Program-made: the position numbers and the translations under genes | Origin: Planctomycetota bacterium | Lineage (GTDB): Bacteria; Planctomycetota; Phycisphaerae; UBA1845; UTPLA1 | Assembly (NCBI GenBank): GCA_003576905.1 | Contig: QEVG01000039.1 | Span: 1-39,878, forward strand | Length of the DNA: 39,878 bases | Direction of reading: 5' to 3' | The notes under the pieces: generated by a model | What the model saw: the letters and a program-made list of their open reading frames with translations, nothing else | Databases searched by the model: none | What the model was told of the DNA's origin: nothing | Shown here: positions 8,003 through 15,698 of the stretch, piece by piece | Layout of the letters: every line of letters begins with the position of its first letter | Numbering within the stretch: the first letter of the stretch is position 1

Positions 8003-9721
8003 ATGTCTTTTCTTCGCAACGTGGCTGTGCTGCCACTTCGATCTCTAACACGGTTCCTTCCGACGCTGGCCGTTCTGATCGCCATTGGCGGCGTCGGCTA
8101 TTGGGGTCACTCGAATGAGTGGCGCGCGCCGAAGTTCGCTTCACTATTCGGTTCACCACCGGCCCGCGAAGCGGAAGATTGGTGCGCTGAGCACAACGTG
8201 CCAGAGTCGCGGTGCATCAAGTGTCATCCTGAACTCGCCGGCGAAGCCCAAGCCGATTGGTGCAAGGAGCATGGCGTGCCGGAATCCAGGTGTACGATTT
8301 GTCACCCTGAAATACTGACAAAGGGCGTGGCCGGCGACTGGTGCAGGGAGCATGGCGTGCCCGAGTCGAACTGCACAATTTGTCATCCCGAAATCGCCAT
8401 TAAAGGCGAGGCGCCAAAGTCGGAGACCGGGATCACCATTCTTCCGCCTGACAAACCCGAAACGACGGCTCCTGCCTCGACCTCCGGGAAAGCCGACACT
8501 TGTTCTGCCAAGGAACCTCCGACCCCCAGCGAGACTGAAGCACTGATACCGAGCAAAGTTCCAAAGGAACCAGCGACGTGCCAAACGCATGCGCTGCGCG
8601 TCCAGTTCGCCTCGGCCGATTCGGTGAAGAAGGCCGGCGTATCGCTTGGCGGTGTCGTCGAACGCCCGATGGAGCAGACGGTCGGCGCGAACGCCGAGAC
8701 GCGATATGACCAGACGCGCTTCGCGGAAGTCGCTGCACGGGTTCCCGGTGTCGTTTGGCGCGTAGACAGACAACTGGGCGACGAGGTTCGCAAGGGCGAT
8801 GTGCTCGCGCTCGCCGATTCGGCCGAAGTGGGGCGGGCAAAGGCCGAACTGTTGACGGCCACCGCGCAGCGCGAGCTGCGCGAGAAATCGCTGGAACGAA
8901 TCAGCGCCTTGCTGCCGCAGAAGATCAGTACGGAGGTTGAGCTTCAGGAAGCTCAAGCAGCTCTGCGCGAGGCTGGGATTCGTGTATTCAACTCGCGGCA
9001 AGCGTTGATCAATCTCGGGCTGACCGTACCAACGGAAAACCAACAGACTCCCGCGGAGAAGGACCTGCAACTTTTCGGGCTGCCAGATCAAGTCCGCGCA
9101 TCGCTTGACAGTGGCGCGCCCTCGGCAAACCTCGTTCCGCTGCTTGCGCCCCTCGATGGCACGGTAATCCAGCGCGATGCCGTCGAGGGAAAGGTGATTG
9201 AGGCATCTAAGCCTGTCTTTGCGATTGCGGACACGCGGCGCATGTGGCTGATGATCGATGTTCCGCAATCACAGATCAGTCGGATTGCGATCGGGCAAGC
9301 CGTCAACTTCCGCCCGGAACGGAGCGATGAGAACGCGCACGGGAAAATCACGTGGATGAGCACCGGGGTCGATGACCAGACTCGAACGGTCAAGGTCCGC
9401 GCCGAACTTGATAACGAAGATGGACGACTCCTCGCTTCAACCTTCGGTCGGGCAGACATCACCATTCGAGAATCCGCGAATGCCGTTGCTGTGCCAACGA
9501 GCGCCATCCAATGGGAAGGATGTTGCCACATTGTCTTTGTTCGGCTAACCGACGACATCTTTCAAACGCGCAAGGTCAAGCTCGGGGCGCGTGATGCTTA
9601 CTTCACAGAAATCGTGGCAGGACTCCTTCCGGGCGAGGTTGTGGCAACCACCGGGAGCCATGTTCTCAAATCTGAAATCCTGAAGAGCAACCTCGGTGCA
9701 GGCTGCTGCGCCGACGAATAA
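8003..9721 (+). CDS. RND periplasmic adaptor with N-terminal WC-EH-CxxCH repeats
   Basis: This is a 572-aa membrane fusion protein (HlyD/CusB/CzcB type). A single N-terminal membrane anchor spans about residues 17-35. Then come three 19-residue repeats (59-77, 85-103, 112-130) of pattern DWCxEHxVPESxCxxCHPE, and a Pro-rich linker to about 195. The adaptor core follows: a lipoyl-like half VPGVVWRVDRQLGDEVRKGD, a coiled-coil hairpin (about 270-340), the second lipoyl half LAPLDGTVIQRDAVEGKVIE, and a beta-barrel domain. The C-terminus ends GAGCCADE. CusB relatives often carry extra N-terminal metal-binding segments, but this repeat is not one I recognise. CxxCH also resembles a haem c site; the extra conserved Cys, Glu and His argue for metal binding instead. 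The pump gene follows 20 bases downstream. GAGGTG precedes the ATG. Confidence 0.85.
   Translation: MSFLRNVAVLPLRSLTRFLPTLAVLIAIGGVGYWGHSNEWRAPKFASLFGSPPAREAEDWCAEHNVPESRCIKCHPELAGEAQADWCKEHGVPESRCTICHPEILTKGVAGDWCREHGVPESNCTICHPEIAIKGEAPKSETGITILPPDKPETTAPASTSGKADTCSAKEPPTPSETEALIPSKVPKEPATCQTHALRVQFASADSVKKAGVSLGGVVERPMEQTVGANAETRYDQTRFAEVAARVPGVVWRVDRQLGDEVRKGDVLALADSAEVGRAKAELLTATAQRELREKSLERISALLPQKISTEVELQEAQAALREAGIRVFNSRQALINLGLTVPTENQQTPAEKDLQLFGLPDQVRASLDSGAPSANLVPLLAPLDGTVIQRDAVEGKVIEASKPVFAIADTRRMWLMIDVPQSQISRIAIGQAVNFRPERSDENAHGKITWMSTGVDDQTRTVKVRAELDNEDGRLLASTFGRADITIRESANAVAVPTSAIQWEGCCHIVFVRLTDDIFQTRKVKLGARDAYFTEIVAGLLPGEVVATTGSHVLKSEILKSNLGAGCCADE
8177..8392 (+). repeat. Three coding repeats of a Cys/His metal-binding-like module
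   Basis: Copies lie at 8177-8233, 8255-8311 and 8336-8392, each 57 bases (19 codons). Each encodes Asp-Trp-Cys-x-Glu-His-x-Val-Pro-Glu-Ser-x-Cys-x-x-Cys-His-Pro-Glu. Third codon positions differ among copies while the residues hold, so selection acts on the protein. Two more copies are at 13098-13154 and 13182-13238. Confidence 0.9.
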
Positions 9722-9741
9722 GAACAGCAGAGACGAACAGC

Positions 9742-12700
9742 ATGTTGAATTGGATTATCAACTGGTCGCTTCGGCGCAGGATGCTGGTGGTCGGCATCAC
9801 GCTCGGGTTTGTCGTCGCCGGCATGATCGCCATCAGCCACTTGAACATCGATGCCTTCCCCGACACGACGCCGGTGCAGGTTCAGATCAATACCGTTGCT
9901 CCGGCATTGGGACCAGAGGAGGTCGAGCGACAGATCACGATTCCGGTGGAGCAGTCGATCAGCGGCCTACCGGGATTGAAGAACGTTCGCTCCATTTCAA
10001 AGTTCGGGTTATCGCAAGTTGTGGTCACGTTCGAGGACGGGATCGATATTTACTTCGCCCGCCGCCTCATTGGGGAACGTCTTTCGACCGTCGAGTTGCC
10101 TGCCGGGATCACGCTCCCTGAGATGGGACCGGTTGCGACTGGGCTTGGCGAAGTCTTTCACTACATCGTCACCTCCGAGACTCGGAATCTCACTGAACTG
10201 CGGACCATTCAGGATTGGACAATCAAACCCGTCCTGCGCGCGGTTCCCGGCGTAGCCGAGATCAACAGTTGGGGTGGTCTGGAAAAGCAATATCAAGTTC
10301 GTATCGACCCGAACCGGCTGATCAAGTACGGCCTCTCTTATGACGAGGTCATCGAGGCACTGGAACAGAACAATCTCAATGCCGGCGGTGGCAGCATCGG
10401 TACCGGCGGCGCGATGCAGCTTGTCCAGGGCATCGGCCGTGTCGTGACGCTCGATCAAATTGGCGACATCGTCATTAAGGCGCAGGATGGCATACCGATC
10501 CACGTGCATGACGTGGCGGACGTGCAGGTCGGCGCGGAGATTCGGCGCGGGGCAGTCACCTACGGCGGCGGCGGCGAAGCCGTGCTCGGCCTGGGCTTCA
10601 TGTTAATGGGCCAGAATACGCACGAAGTCACGTCAAGGCTCAAAGAGAAGCTGGAAGAGATCAAGAAGACGTTGCCGGCCGATGTCCACGTTGAGACGGT
10701 GTACGATCGGACAGAATTGGTAGATCACGTCATTGACACAGTCCGCAAGAATCTGTTCGAGGGGGGGCTACTCGTCATTGCCGTGCTGTTCATGTTCCTC
10801 GGCAATCTCCGAGCCGGATTGATAGTCGCGATGGCAATCCCCCTCTCGATGCTATTCGCCTTTTCGGGAATGCTGCAATTCGCCATCGCCGGTAGTCTCA
10901 TGAGTCTCGGGGCCATCGATTTCGGTCTGGTTGTGGACAGCGCAGTCATCCAGATCGAAAACGCGACGCGTCACATCGCTCACGACCGGCGCAAACGACC
11001 GCTTGTTGAGGTGGTGCGCGACGCCGTGTTGGAAGTCCGCAAGCCGACGATGTTCGGTGAACTCATCATTGCTCTCGTGTACGCGCCTATTCTTGCGCTC
11101 GAAGGAATCGAAGGGAAACTCTTCCGTCCGATGGCGTTGACGGTGATATTCGCCCTGGCCGGTTCGCTCGTGCTGTCGCTGACGCTCATGCCCGTGCTCG
11201 CGAGTCTATTGCTGCCTCGCCGAATGGAAGAACGCGATCCACTCCTCGTTCGCCTCGCGCGTCGCGCCTATGCCCCCGTGCTTCAGTTCGTCATGCGGCA
11301 CAATGTTGTCGTGCTGGCGTTGGCCGTATGCGTCTTGGGATTCGCCGCTGTCGTCGCCCGCGGTTTGGGTACCGAGTTCATTCCCCGACTATCAGAAGGC
11401 GCGATTGTCGCCAATGTCGTTCGCCTAGCGGGCACGGACCTCGATGAGTCCGTTCGTTACAACACGCAGATGGAGCGGGCGTTACTGTCCGCCTTTCCCG
11501 ACGAGATACGCCATGTCTGGAGCCGCATCGGCACGGCTGAGGTCGCAACCGATCCGATGGGCGTGGAGCTGACCGATATCTTCCTGTCATTGACGCCGCG
11601 CAGCCAATGGAAGCGCGCAGAGACGCAAACTGAGTTGGTCGAATTGATGCTGCGGGAGCTGCGCGACATGCCCGGGCAGCGCGTCGCGATGACGCAGCCT
11701 ATCGAAATGCGAATGAACGAGATGATCGCCGGCGTGCGCGGCGACGTGGCCCTGAAGCTGTACGGCGACGACTTGGACATCCTCAAGGCAAAGGGTAACG
11801 AAATCGGTGCCATTCTGGGCTCGATACGCGGGGCTGCCGATCTGAGCACCGAGCAACTCACCGGACAGCCGGTGTTGCAAATCCGAGTCGATCAGGAAGC
11901 CATCGCCCGTCACGGCGTGCCCGCGAAGGCCGTGATGGACCTCGTCGAGTCCATTGGAAGCAAGCCACTCGGCGAAGTGATCGAGGGGCAGCTCCGCTTC
12001 CCGCTCGTGGCGCGCCTGCCCGACGCGTATCGCCGTGATATCGATGCAGTCAGAGCTGTCGTCCTCCCAACAGCATCCGGCCAGCGCGTCCCCCTTGCCA
12101 CCCTTGCCGCGATTGAGGAAGTAGAAGGCCCTTCCACGATCACGCGCGAGTGGGGGCAGCGCCGCACGACGATTCAAGTCAACGTTCGCGGTCGCGACAT
12201 GGGCGGCTATGTTGCCGAGGCGCAGCAGCGGCTTGCGAAGGAAGTTGAACTACCGCCAGGGCGCTATCGCGTTGAATGGGGCGGCCAATTCGAAAACTAC
12301 GACCGGGCGCGCAACCGACTTCTCATTGTTGTCCCAGGCGTACTCGTGATGATTTTTGTGTTGCTCTATGTCACGTACAACCGCGTGCTGGATGCGATCC
12401 GCGTGTTCACCGGCGTTCCCTTCGCCGTCGTCGGCGGCGCGATCGCACTGTGGGTCCGCGACATGCCATTTTCGATTTCGGCGGCCGTGGGATTCATCGC
12501 CCTGTCTGGCGTTGCCGTTCTGGGAGACATGGTCCTTGTGTCCTACGTTCGGCAATTGCTTGCTGGCGGGGCGTCGCTTCGCGAGGCAATCTCGGAGGCG
12601 GCGACGACAAGGTTGCGACCCGTCTTGATGACTGCGCTCGTGGCCTCCTTGGGGTTCGTTCCAATGGCCCTCAGCACGGGCGTCGGAGCAGAAGTCCAGC

Positions 12701-12912
12701 GGCCGCTCGCTACCGTCGTGATTGGCGGCGTCATCAGCAGCACATTGCTGACGCTGCTTGTTTTGCCCGCCATTTATCTCGTCTTTGGGGCAGTGAGCGC
12801 CGCGAAGGCGGCGAAGGACGCCGAAGGCGACGACGCCCTTAAACGACCAACCCCAGCGTTGGAGTCGATCGATCTTCCCACACCAACGGGAACGGAACCG
12901 GTTCATGCATGA
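9742..12912 (+). CDS. HME-RND heavy-metal efflux pump (module A)
   Basis: This is a 1056-aa inner-membrane RND transporter of the CzcA/CusA heavy-metal class, with the usual length. The N-terminus MLNWIINWSLRRRMLVVGIT, followed by HLNIDAFPDTTPVQVQIN, is typical of HME-RND pumps. In TM4 the proton-relay residues are D393, D399 and E406 within GAIDFGLVVDSAVIQIEN, with the spacing of CzcA's Asp/Asp/Glu. The C-terminal half repeats the fold (WGGQFENYDRAR, then the TM segments around SAAVGFIALSGVAVLGDMVL). The Ser after the second Asp (DSA rather than DGA) differs from the module C pump. The Asp-Glu relay favours a divalent metal over Cu/Ag; this is inference. It is directly downstream of the adaptor, but module A has no outer-membrane channel gene. 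Confidence 0.92.
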   Translation: MLNWIINWSLRRRMLVVGITLGFVVAGMIAISHLNIDAFPDTTPVQVQINTVAPALGPEEVERQITIPVEQSISGLPGLKNVRSISKFGLSQVVVTFEDGIDIYFARRLIGERLSTVELPAGITLPEMGPVATGLGEVFHYIVTSETRNLTELRTIQDWTIKPVLRAVPGVAEINSWGGLEKQYQVRIDPNRLIKYGLSYDEVIEALEQNNLNAGGGSIGTGGAMQLVQGIGRVVTLDQIGDIVIKAQDGIPIHVHDVADVQVGAEIRRGAVTYGGGGEAVLGLGFMLMGQNTHEVTSRLKEKLEEIKKTLPADVHVETVYDRTELVDHVIDTVRKNLFEGGLLVIAVLFMFLGNLRAGLIVAMAIPLSMLFAFSGMLQFAIAGSLMSLGAIDFGLVVDSAVIQIENATRHIAHDRRKRPLVEVVRDAVLEVRKPTMFGELIIALVYAPILALEGIEGKLFRPMALTVIFALAGSLVLSLTLMPVLASLLLPRRMEERDPLLVRLARRAYAPVLQFVMRHNVVVLALAVCVLGFAAVVARGLGTEFIPRLSEGAIVANVVRLAGTDLDESVRYNTQMERALLSAFPDEIRHVWSRIGTAEVATDPMGVELTDIFLSLTPRSQWKRAETQTELVELMLRELRDMPGQRVAMTQPIEMRMNEMIAGVRGDVALKLYGDDLDILKAKGNEIGAILGSIRGAADLSTEQLTGQPVLQIRVDQEAIARHGVPAKAVMDLVESIGSKPLGEVIEGQLRFPLVARLPDAYRRDIDAVRAVVLPTASGQRVPLATLAAIEEVEGPSTITREWGQRRTTIQVNVRGRDMGGYVAEAQQRLAKEVELPPGRYRVEWGGQFENYDRARNRLLIVVPGVLVMIFVLLYVTYNRVLDAIRVFTGVPFAVVGGAIALWVRDMPFSISAAVGFIALSGVAVLGDMVLVSYVRQLLAGGASLREAISEAATTRLRPVLMTALVASLGFVPMALSTGVGAEVQRPLATVVIGGVISSTLLTLLVLPAIYLVFGAVSAAKAAKDAEGDDALKRPTPALESIDLPTPTGTEPVHA

Positions 12913-12916
12913 GGAG
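12911..12916 (+). promoter_or_regulatory. Ribosome binding site deciding the lipoprotein start
   Basis: GAGGAG overlaps the pump stop codon and lies seven bases before ATG 12924. It favours that ATG over the one at 12909 and implies translational coupling with the pump. Confidence 0.6.
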
Positions 12917-12923
12917 AAAAACC

Positions 12924-13280
12924 ATGCGATTCAGAAGAAAGTGCAAGTCGTTTTTGCTCGTGCTCTTCAGCACGCCGCTCATGATGGGCGGTTGCGATTG
13001 CGGAGGCGACGCACACACGAAATCGGAAGCACCGAAGGTCGAATCTCCCCCAGCCGAGCCGCCTAAAGCGCCGCTCGTCAAGAAACCGGAAATCGTTGAT
13101 TGGTGCGTCGAACATGGCGTGCCTGAATCCATCTGCACGCGCTGTAACGCGGCGCTAATCGAGGGATTCAAGAAAAAAGGCGATTGGTGCAAGGAACATG
13201 GCCTGCCCGAGTCCCAGTGTTTCGTTTGCCATCCCGATTTGAGAGCCAAGTTTGAAGCAATGGCACCCAAGAGGCCGTGA
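12924..13280 (+). CDS. Lipoprotein with two WC-EH-CxxC repeats
   Basis: This is a 118-aa lipoprotein. The signal peptide ends in a lipobox-like LMMGGC (C24), followed by DCGG and a Pro/Lys-rich tether to about residue 55. Two 19-residue modules follow: 59-77 (DWCVEHGVPESICTRCN...) and 87-105 (DWCKEHGLPESQCFVCHPD). They are the same module as the three repeats in the module A adaptor; the first ends CN instead of CH. The protein is therefore a membrane-tethered carrier of the adaptor's metal-binding-like module. A periplasmic metal relay to the pump is an attractive inference. It is coupled to the pump gene and overlaps the next start by one base (TGATG). Confidence 0.75.
   Translation: MRFRRKCKSFLLVLFSTPLMMGGCDCGGDAHTKSEAPKVESPPAEPPKAPLVKKPEIVDWCVEHGVPESICTRCNAALIEGFKKKGDWCKEHGLPESQCFVCHPDLRAKFEAMAPKRP
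13098..13238 (+). repeat. Two further copies of the Cys/His coding module
   Basis: Copies lie at 13098-13154 and 13182-13238 and encode the DWCxEHG(V/L)PESxCxxC(N/H) module in the lipoprotein. They match the adaptor repeats at 8177-8392. Confidence 0.88.
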
Positions 13281-13753
13281 TGCCCGAAGTTGCCTGCAAA
13301 GTTGCCGGGCGTGTTCCCGCCTCGGCATTTGTGCGTTTAGTCGCGACTCTCGCTGCGATCGGAAGCGCCACCATTTTGGGCTTTGCTATGACACTCGCCC
13401 CCAGTCCGACGGGCGTCGGCACGCACACGCAACTCGGCTTGCCCCCGGACCCGATACTGAAAGCGACTGGCGTGCCAATGCCGGGCTGCGGAATGACGAC
13501 CAGCTTCGCATGGTTCGTCCGCGGCAACCTGCTCGCCAGCATCTATGTGGAGCCGATGGGAGCGTTTCTGGCGACTCTGACCGCGGCGGTTGTTCCTCTG
13601 GGTTTGTTCATCGCGATCACGGCCCGGCCGGTGCATCGCAGGCTCGCGCCCCTGTTGCGCATGCGGGTACTGGTGATCGTCATCGCGTTCGCGGCCCTTT
13701 CGTGGGCGTGGAAGGTACTGATCCATGTGAACGGCTGGGACGGCTGGAGATAA
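13280..13753 (+). CDS. DUF2752-like membrane protein
   Basis: This is a 157-aa protein starting at ATG 13280, overlapping the previous TGA by one base. It has about three membrane segments: residues about 18-39 (VATLAAIGSATILGFAMTLA), about 90-110, and about 127-145. Between the first two lies the DUF2752 signature: GVPMPGCGMTTSF...GNLLAS....P. DUF2752 proteins are small membrane proteins of unknown function with a conserved PCPGCGxT motif; here the first Cys is Met (PMPGCG). Its position inside a metal-efflux operon, after a Cys-module lipoprotein, suggests a link to metal handling; this is inference. Confidence 0.65.
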   Translation: MPEVACKVAGRVPASAFVRLVATLAAIGSATILGFAMTLAPSPTGVGTHTQLGLPPDPILKATGVPMPGCGMTTSFAWFVRGNLLASIYVEPMGAFLATLTAAVVPLGLFIAITARPVHRRLAPLLRMRVLVIVIAFAALSWAWKVLIHVNGWDGWR

Positions 13754-13756
13754 TCA

Positions 13757-13906
13757 ATGTGGAAGGTCCTCAATTACATCGCTGTCACGACCAGCGCGAC
13801 GTTCTTTACGGGCTGTGGATACCGCCATGGAGATATTGCACTTGACGGCAGACTCCAAATTGAGCTGTCACTCGAGAACGGACCTTGCTTCAAGAAAGCC
13901 CAGTGA
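13757..13906 (+). CDS. Mini-lipoprotein (49 aa), apparent truncated paralog
   Basis: ATG 13757 lies four bases after the DUF2752-like stop. The 49-aa product has a signal peptide ending in FFTGC (C20), followed by GYRHGDIALDGRLQIE. The segment after the Cys matches the lipoprotein at 15695-16120, which reads GC-AYRHGDIVRDG-YRIE. The two are clearly related, and this one stops after about 50 residues instead of 141. It is either a truncated copy or a short natural form. Function unknown. Confidence 0.5.
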   Translation: MWKVLNYIAVTTSATFFTGCGYRHGDIALDGRLQIELSLENGPCFKKAQ

Positions 13907-13937
13907 TCCTGTCCTCCTGCTCTTGTGAGGATCGAAC

Positions 13938-14756
13938 GTGCGACCTTGGCGAGTCATTTCCTGCATCGGGATCGCATCGTTGACCGGATGCGCAGGACTT
14001 ATGACACAACCTTTAGTGAGTCGAAGTCGAAGTGGAAAACCGCCAGTGAAAATGTGTAATGAAAACTCGGCGAAGGAGCACACATCACCTAATGTGGACG
14101 AAAAAGGAAAATGGTATGTAGACATCGGGATCAATCAAGCCTTTCCGTTGCTTCACGAGAGTCAATCCGAAATTGATTCTGGGATCAATCGTCCAGTTAG
14201 CCTTCTCGGTACTGAGAATTCCTCCGTGCGGACGTTTCAGGATTGGCGGCGCGAGGGCTTATTACTGACGCCCATGATCGGTGCCGGCTACGAATTCAAC
14301 GAGTGGTTTTCATTCGGCGGCCGGTTTGGCGGGTCGAGGGGTAGCCAAAGGAATGAGCGGCAGTTGCTGACGGGAAAGCTAGACGCCGACTTTGAATACA
14401 GTGTTGGCATCGCGGAACTTTATGGACTCGTTTATCCGCTCAAACGTGCTGAGCCCGTCGAGGGGGCGGACTTTGTCGCAGCACTACGAGCCGGCCGGCC
14501 TTTCATATCGCAGGCGCTGAGTATCACGCGCTTCGTTCAGAAGGCGGACGTATCGATACCGTTTGGCCCCATTCGATACCAAACGGAAACCACTAACGAT
14601 GATTTCATTCCAGGCTACCACCCGGGGCTAGGTTGGGAGTGGGCGATATCCAGGCAGTGGAGCATGAGATTGTCAGGGCACTATAGCTTCTATTTCGACC
14701 GCAGTAGTGAATTCGATGGCTTTGGAGCCAGTATTGTGTTTGCTTATCGACTGTGA
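13938..14756 (+). CDS. Predicted outer-membrane beta-barrel lipoprotein
   Basis: This is a 272-aa protein from GTG 13938, with GAGGATC just upstream. A signal peptide ends in SLTGC (C18). From about residue 55 there are alternating aromatic/polar strands typical of a small outer-membrane barrel: WYVDIGINQ, LTPMIGAGYEFNEWFSFGGR, LDADFEYSVGIAELYG, GLGWEWAISRQWSMRLSGHY. It ends FGASIVFAYRL, with the penultimate aromatic pattern of barrels. I recognise no named family. Its position between two metal-efflux modules suggests a channel or sensor at the outer membrane, but this is only an inference. Confidence 0.5.
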   Translation: MRPWRVISCIGIASLTGCAGLMTQPLVSRSRSGKPPVKMCNENSAKEHTSPNVDEKGKWYVDIGINQAFPLLHESQSEIDSGINRPVSLLGTENSSVRTFQDWRREGLLLTPMIGAGYEFNEWFSFGGRFGGSRGSQRNERQLLTGKLDADFEYSVGIAELYGLVYPLKRAEPVEGADFVAALRAGRPFISQALSITRFVQKADVSIPFGPIRYQTETTNDDFIPGYHPGLGWEWAISRQWSMRLSGHYSFYFDRSSEFDGFGASIVFAYRL

Positions 14757-14779
14757 GCTTATTGTCAAAGGAACTAATC

Positions 14780-14995
14780 ATGAACCGCAAGCGTGAGATT
14801 GCCAAATTCTTCTGTGGTTTTGAGACGTATCATGCCGTTGTCCACGGCTATTTGTGGCTTTCGGGTACGCCGTTCTCGGCGTTCGGCATCACATTCACAC
14901 CTGCGTGGAACGCGGCGGGCGTCATCATCAACGGCGCGATCGCCGTGGCCCTTGGCCTTTATGCATGGCGGCCAGCGGCCCGCGAAAGTTCCTGA
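14780..14995 (+). CDS. Small two-helix membrane protein
   Basis: This is a 71-aa protein from ATG 14780 with AAAGGAAC upstream. The sequence FFCGFETYHAVVHGYLWLSG, then AFGITFTPAWNAAGVIINGA, then IAVALGLYAW gives two hydrophobic segments with His and Glu near the first (E-x2-H-x3-H). It directly precedes the CDF-type transporter. I do not recognise a named family. The polar residues inside the first helix could bind metal (inference). Confidence 0.6.
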   Translation: MNRKREIAKFFCGFETYHAVVHGYLWLSGTPFSAFGITFTPAWNAAGVIINGAIAVALGLYAWRPAARESS

Positions 14996-15068
14996 GCGAT
15001 TGCGGCTTGCATTCGCTCTTAAACAGAAGGTCGCGGAGTCACCGGGCGACCATTCGTGGACGTTGAAC

Positions 15069-15698
15069 ATGAGCGAGCGCGACGAAGCAATCGAGCCCCA
15101 GCTTGACGCGAGCGATGCCGCCGAGCAGCGCACGCTCAAATGGGTGCTCGCCATAAACGCCACGCAGGTGATCGTGGCCGGAGCCGCGGGAATCGCTGCA
15201 CAGTCGACAGGACTGCTGGGCGCTGCCCTCGACAACCTCGGGGACGCCGCCGTCTATGCCGTCAGCCTCTACGCGGTCGGCCGGACGGTTGTCACCAAGG
15301 CGCGCGTCGCAAACCTGTCAGGCGTACTTCTCATCGTAATGGCGCTGATGTTGCTCGGCGAGATCATCCGGCGCTTCGTCGGAGGGTCCGAACCAATCGG
15401 ACTTACCATGATCATCACGGCCATCCTGAACGCTGCGACGAACGTGTTCAACCTTTGGCTCCTGCGGCCGCACCACGAGCACGGCGTGCATCTGAAGGCG
15501 TCTTGGATCTTCACCACCAACGACATGATCGCCAATCTTGGGATCGTCGCGTCTGGTGTTGCGGTAATGCTCTTGAAGTCCCCGCTCCCCGACCTGGCAA
15601 TCGGCATCGTGGTCGCCGGGATCGTCATCAAAGGCGGCTGGGAGATACTAGAGCACGCGCGGGAAGCGAACCCTGTTGGTCGTGAGGCAGAAAAATGA
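15069..15698 (+). CDS. Short CDF-type cation transporter
   Basis: This is a 209-aa inner-membrane protein with six predicted helices and no C-terminal cytoplasmic domain. CDF features: in TM2, LLGAALDNLGDAAVYAVSLY gives the D55-x3-D59 pair of the transport site. In TM5 the usual His-x3-Asp is replaced by WIFTTND (Phe at -4, Asp152 kept). A cytoplasmic loop carries HHEHGVHLK. Short CDF relatives without the C-terminal domain exist, and I believe some have an N-D at this place. The likely job is Zn/Cd/Co export from cytoplasm to periplasm, feeding the RND pumps (inference). The frame is open upstream of ATG 15069 but overlaps the previous gene. The stop overlaps the next start (ATGA). Confidence 0.75.
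   Translation: MSERDEAIEPQLDASDAAEQRTLKWVLAINATQVIVAGAAGIAAQSTGLLGAALDNLGDAAVYAVSLYAVGRTVVTKARVANLSGVLLIVMALMLLGEIIRRFVGGSEPIGLTMIITAILNAATNVFNLWLLRPHHEHGVHLKASWIFTTNDMIANLGIVASGVAVMLLKSPLPDLAIGIVVAGIVIKGGWEILEHAREANPVGREAEK

Noticed and set aside
8177-8392. CxxCH motifs as evidence of a multihaem cytochrome c
   Set aside because: The extra invariant Trp-Cys, Glu-His and Pro-Glu-Ser residues, and one copy ending CxxCN, fit a metal-binding module better; no cytochrome maturation genes are nearby. Kept only as a testable alternative.
8177-8392. Tandem repeats as a CRISPR array
   Set aside because: The repeats are in-frame coding units differing at third positions, without uniform spacers; no cas genes are present.
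8153-9268. 371-codon minus-strand frame opposite the RND adaptor
   Set aside because: Shadow of a clear adaptor gene; no ribosome site or recognisable domain.
14793-15068. Upstream extension of the CDF-like frame
   Set aside because: It is Arg/Ser-rich and overlaps the two-helix membrane protein gene, whose product is clearly more protein-like.
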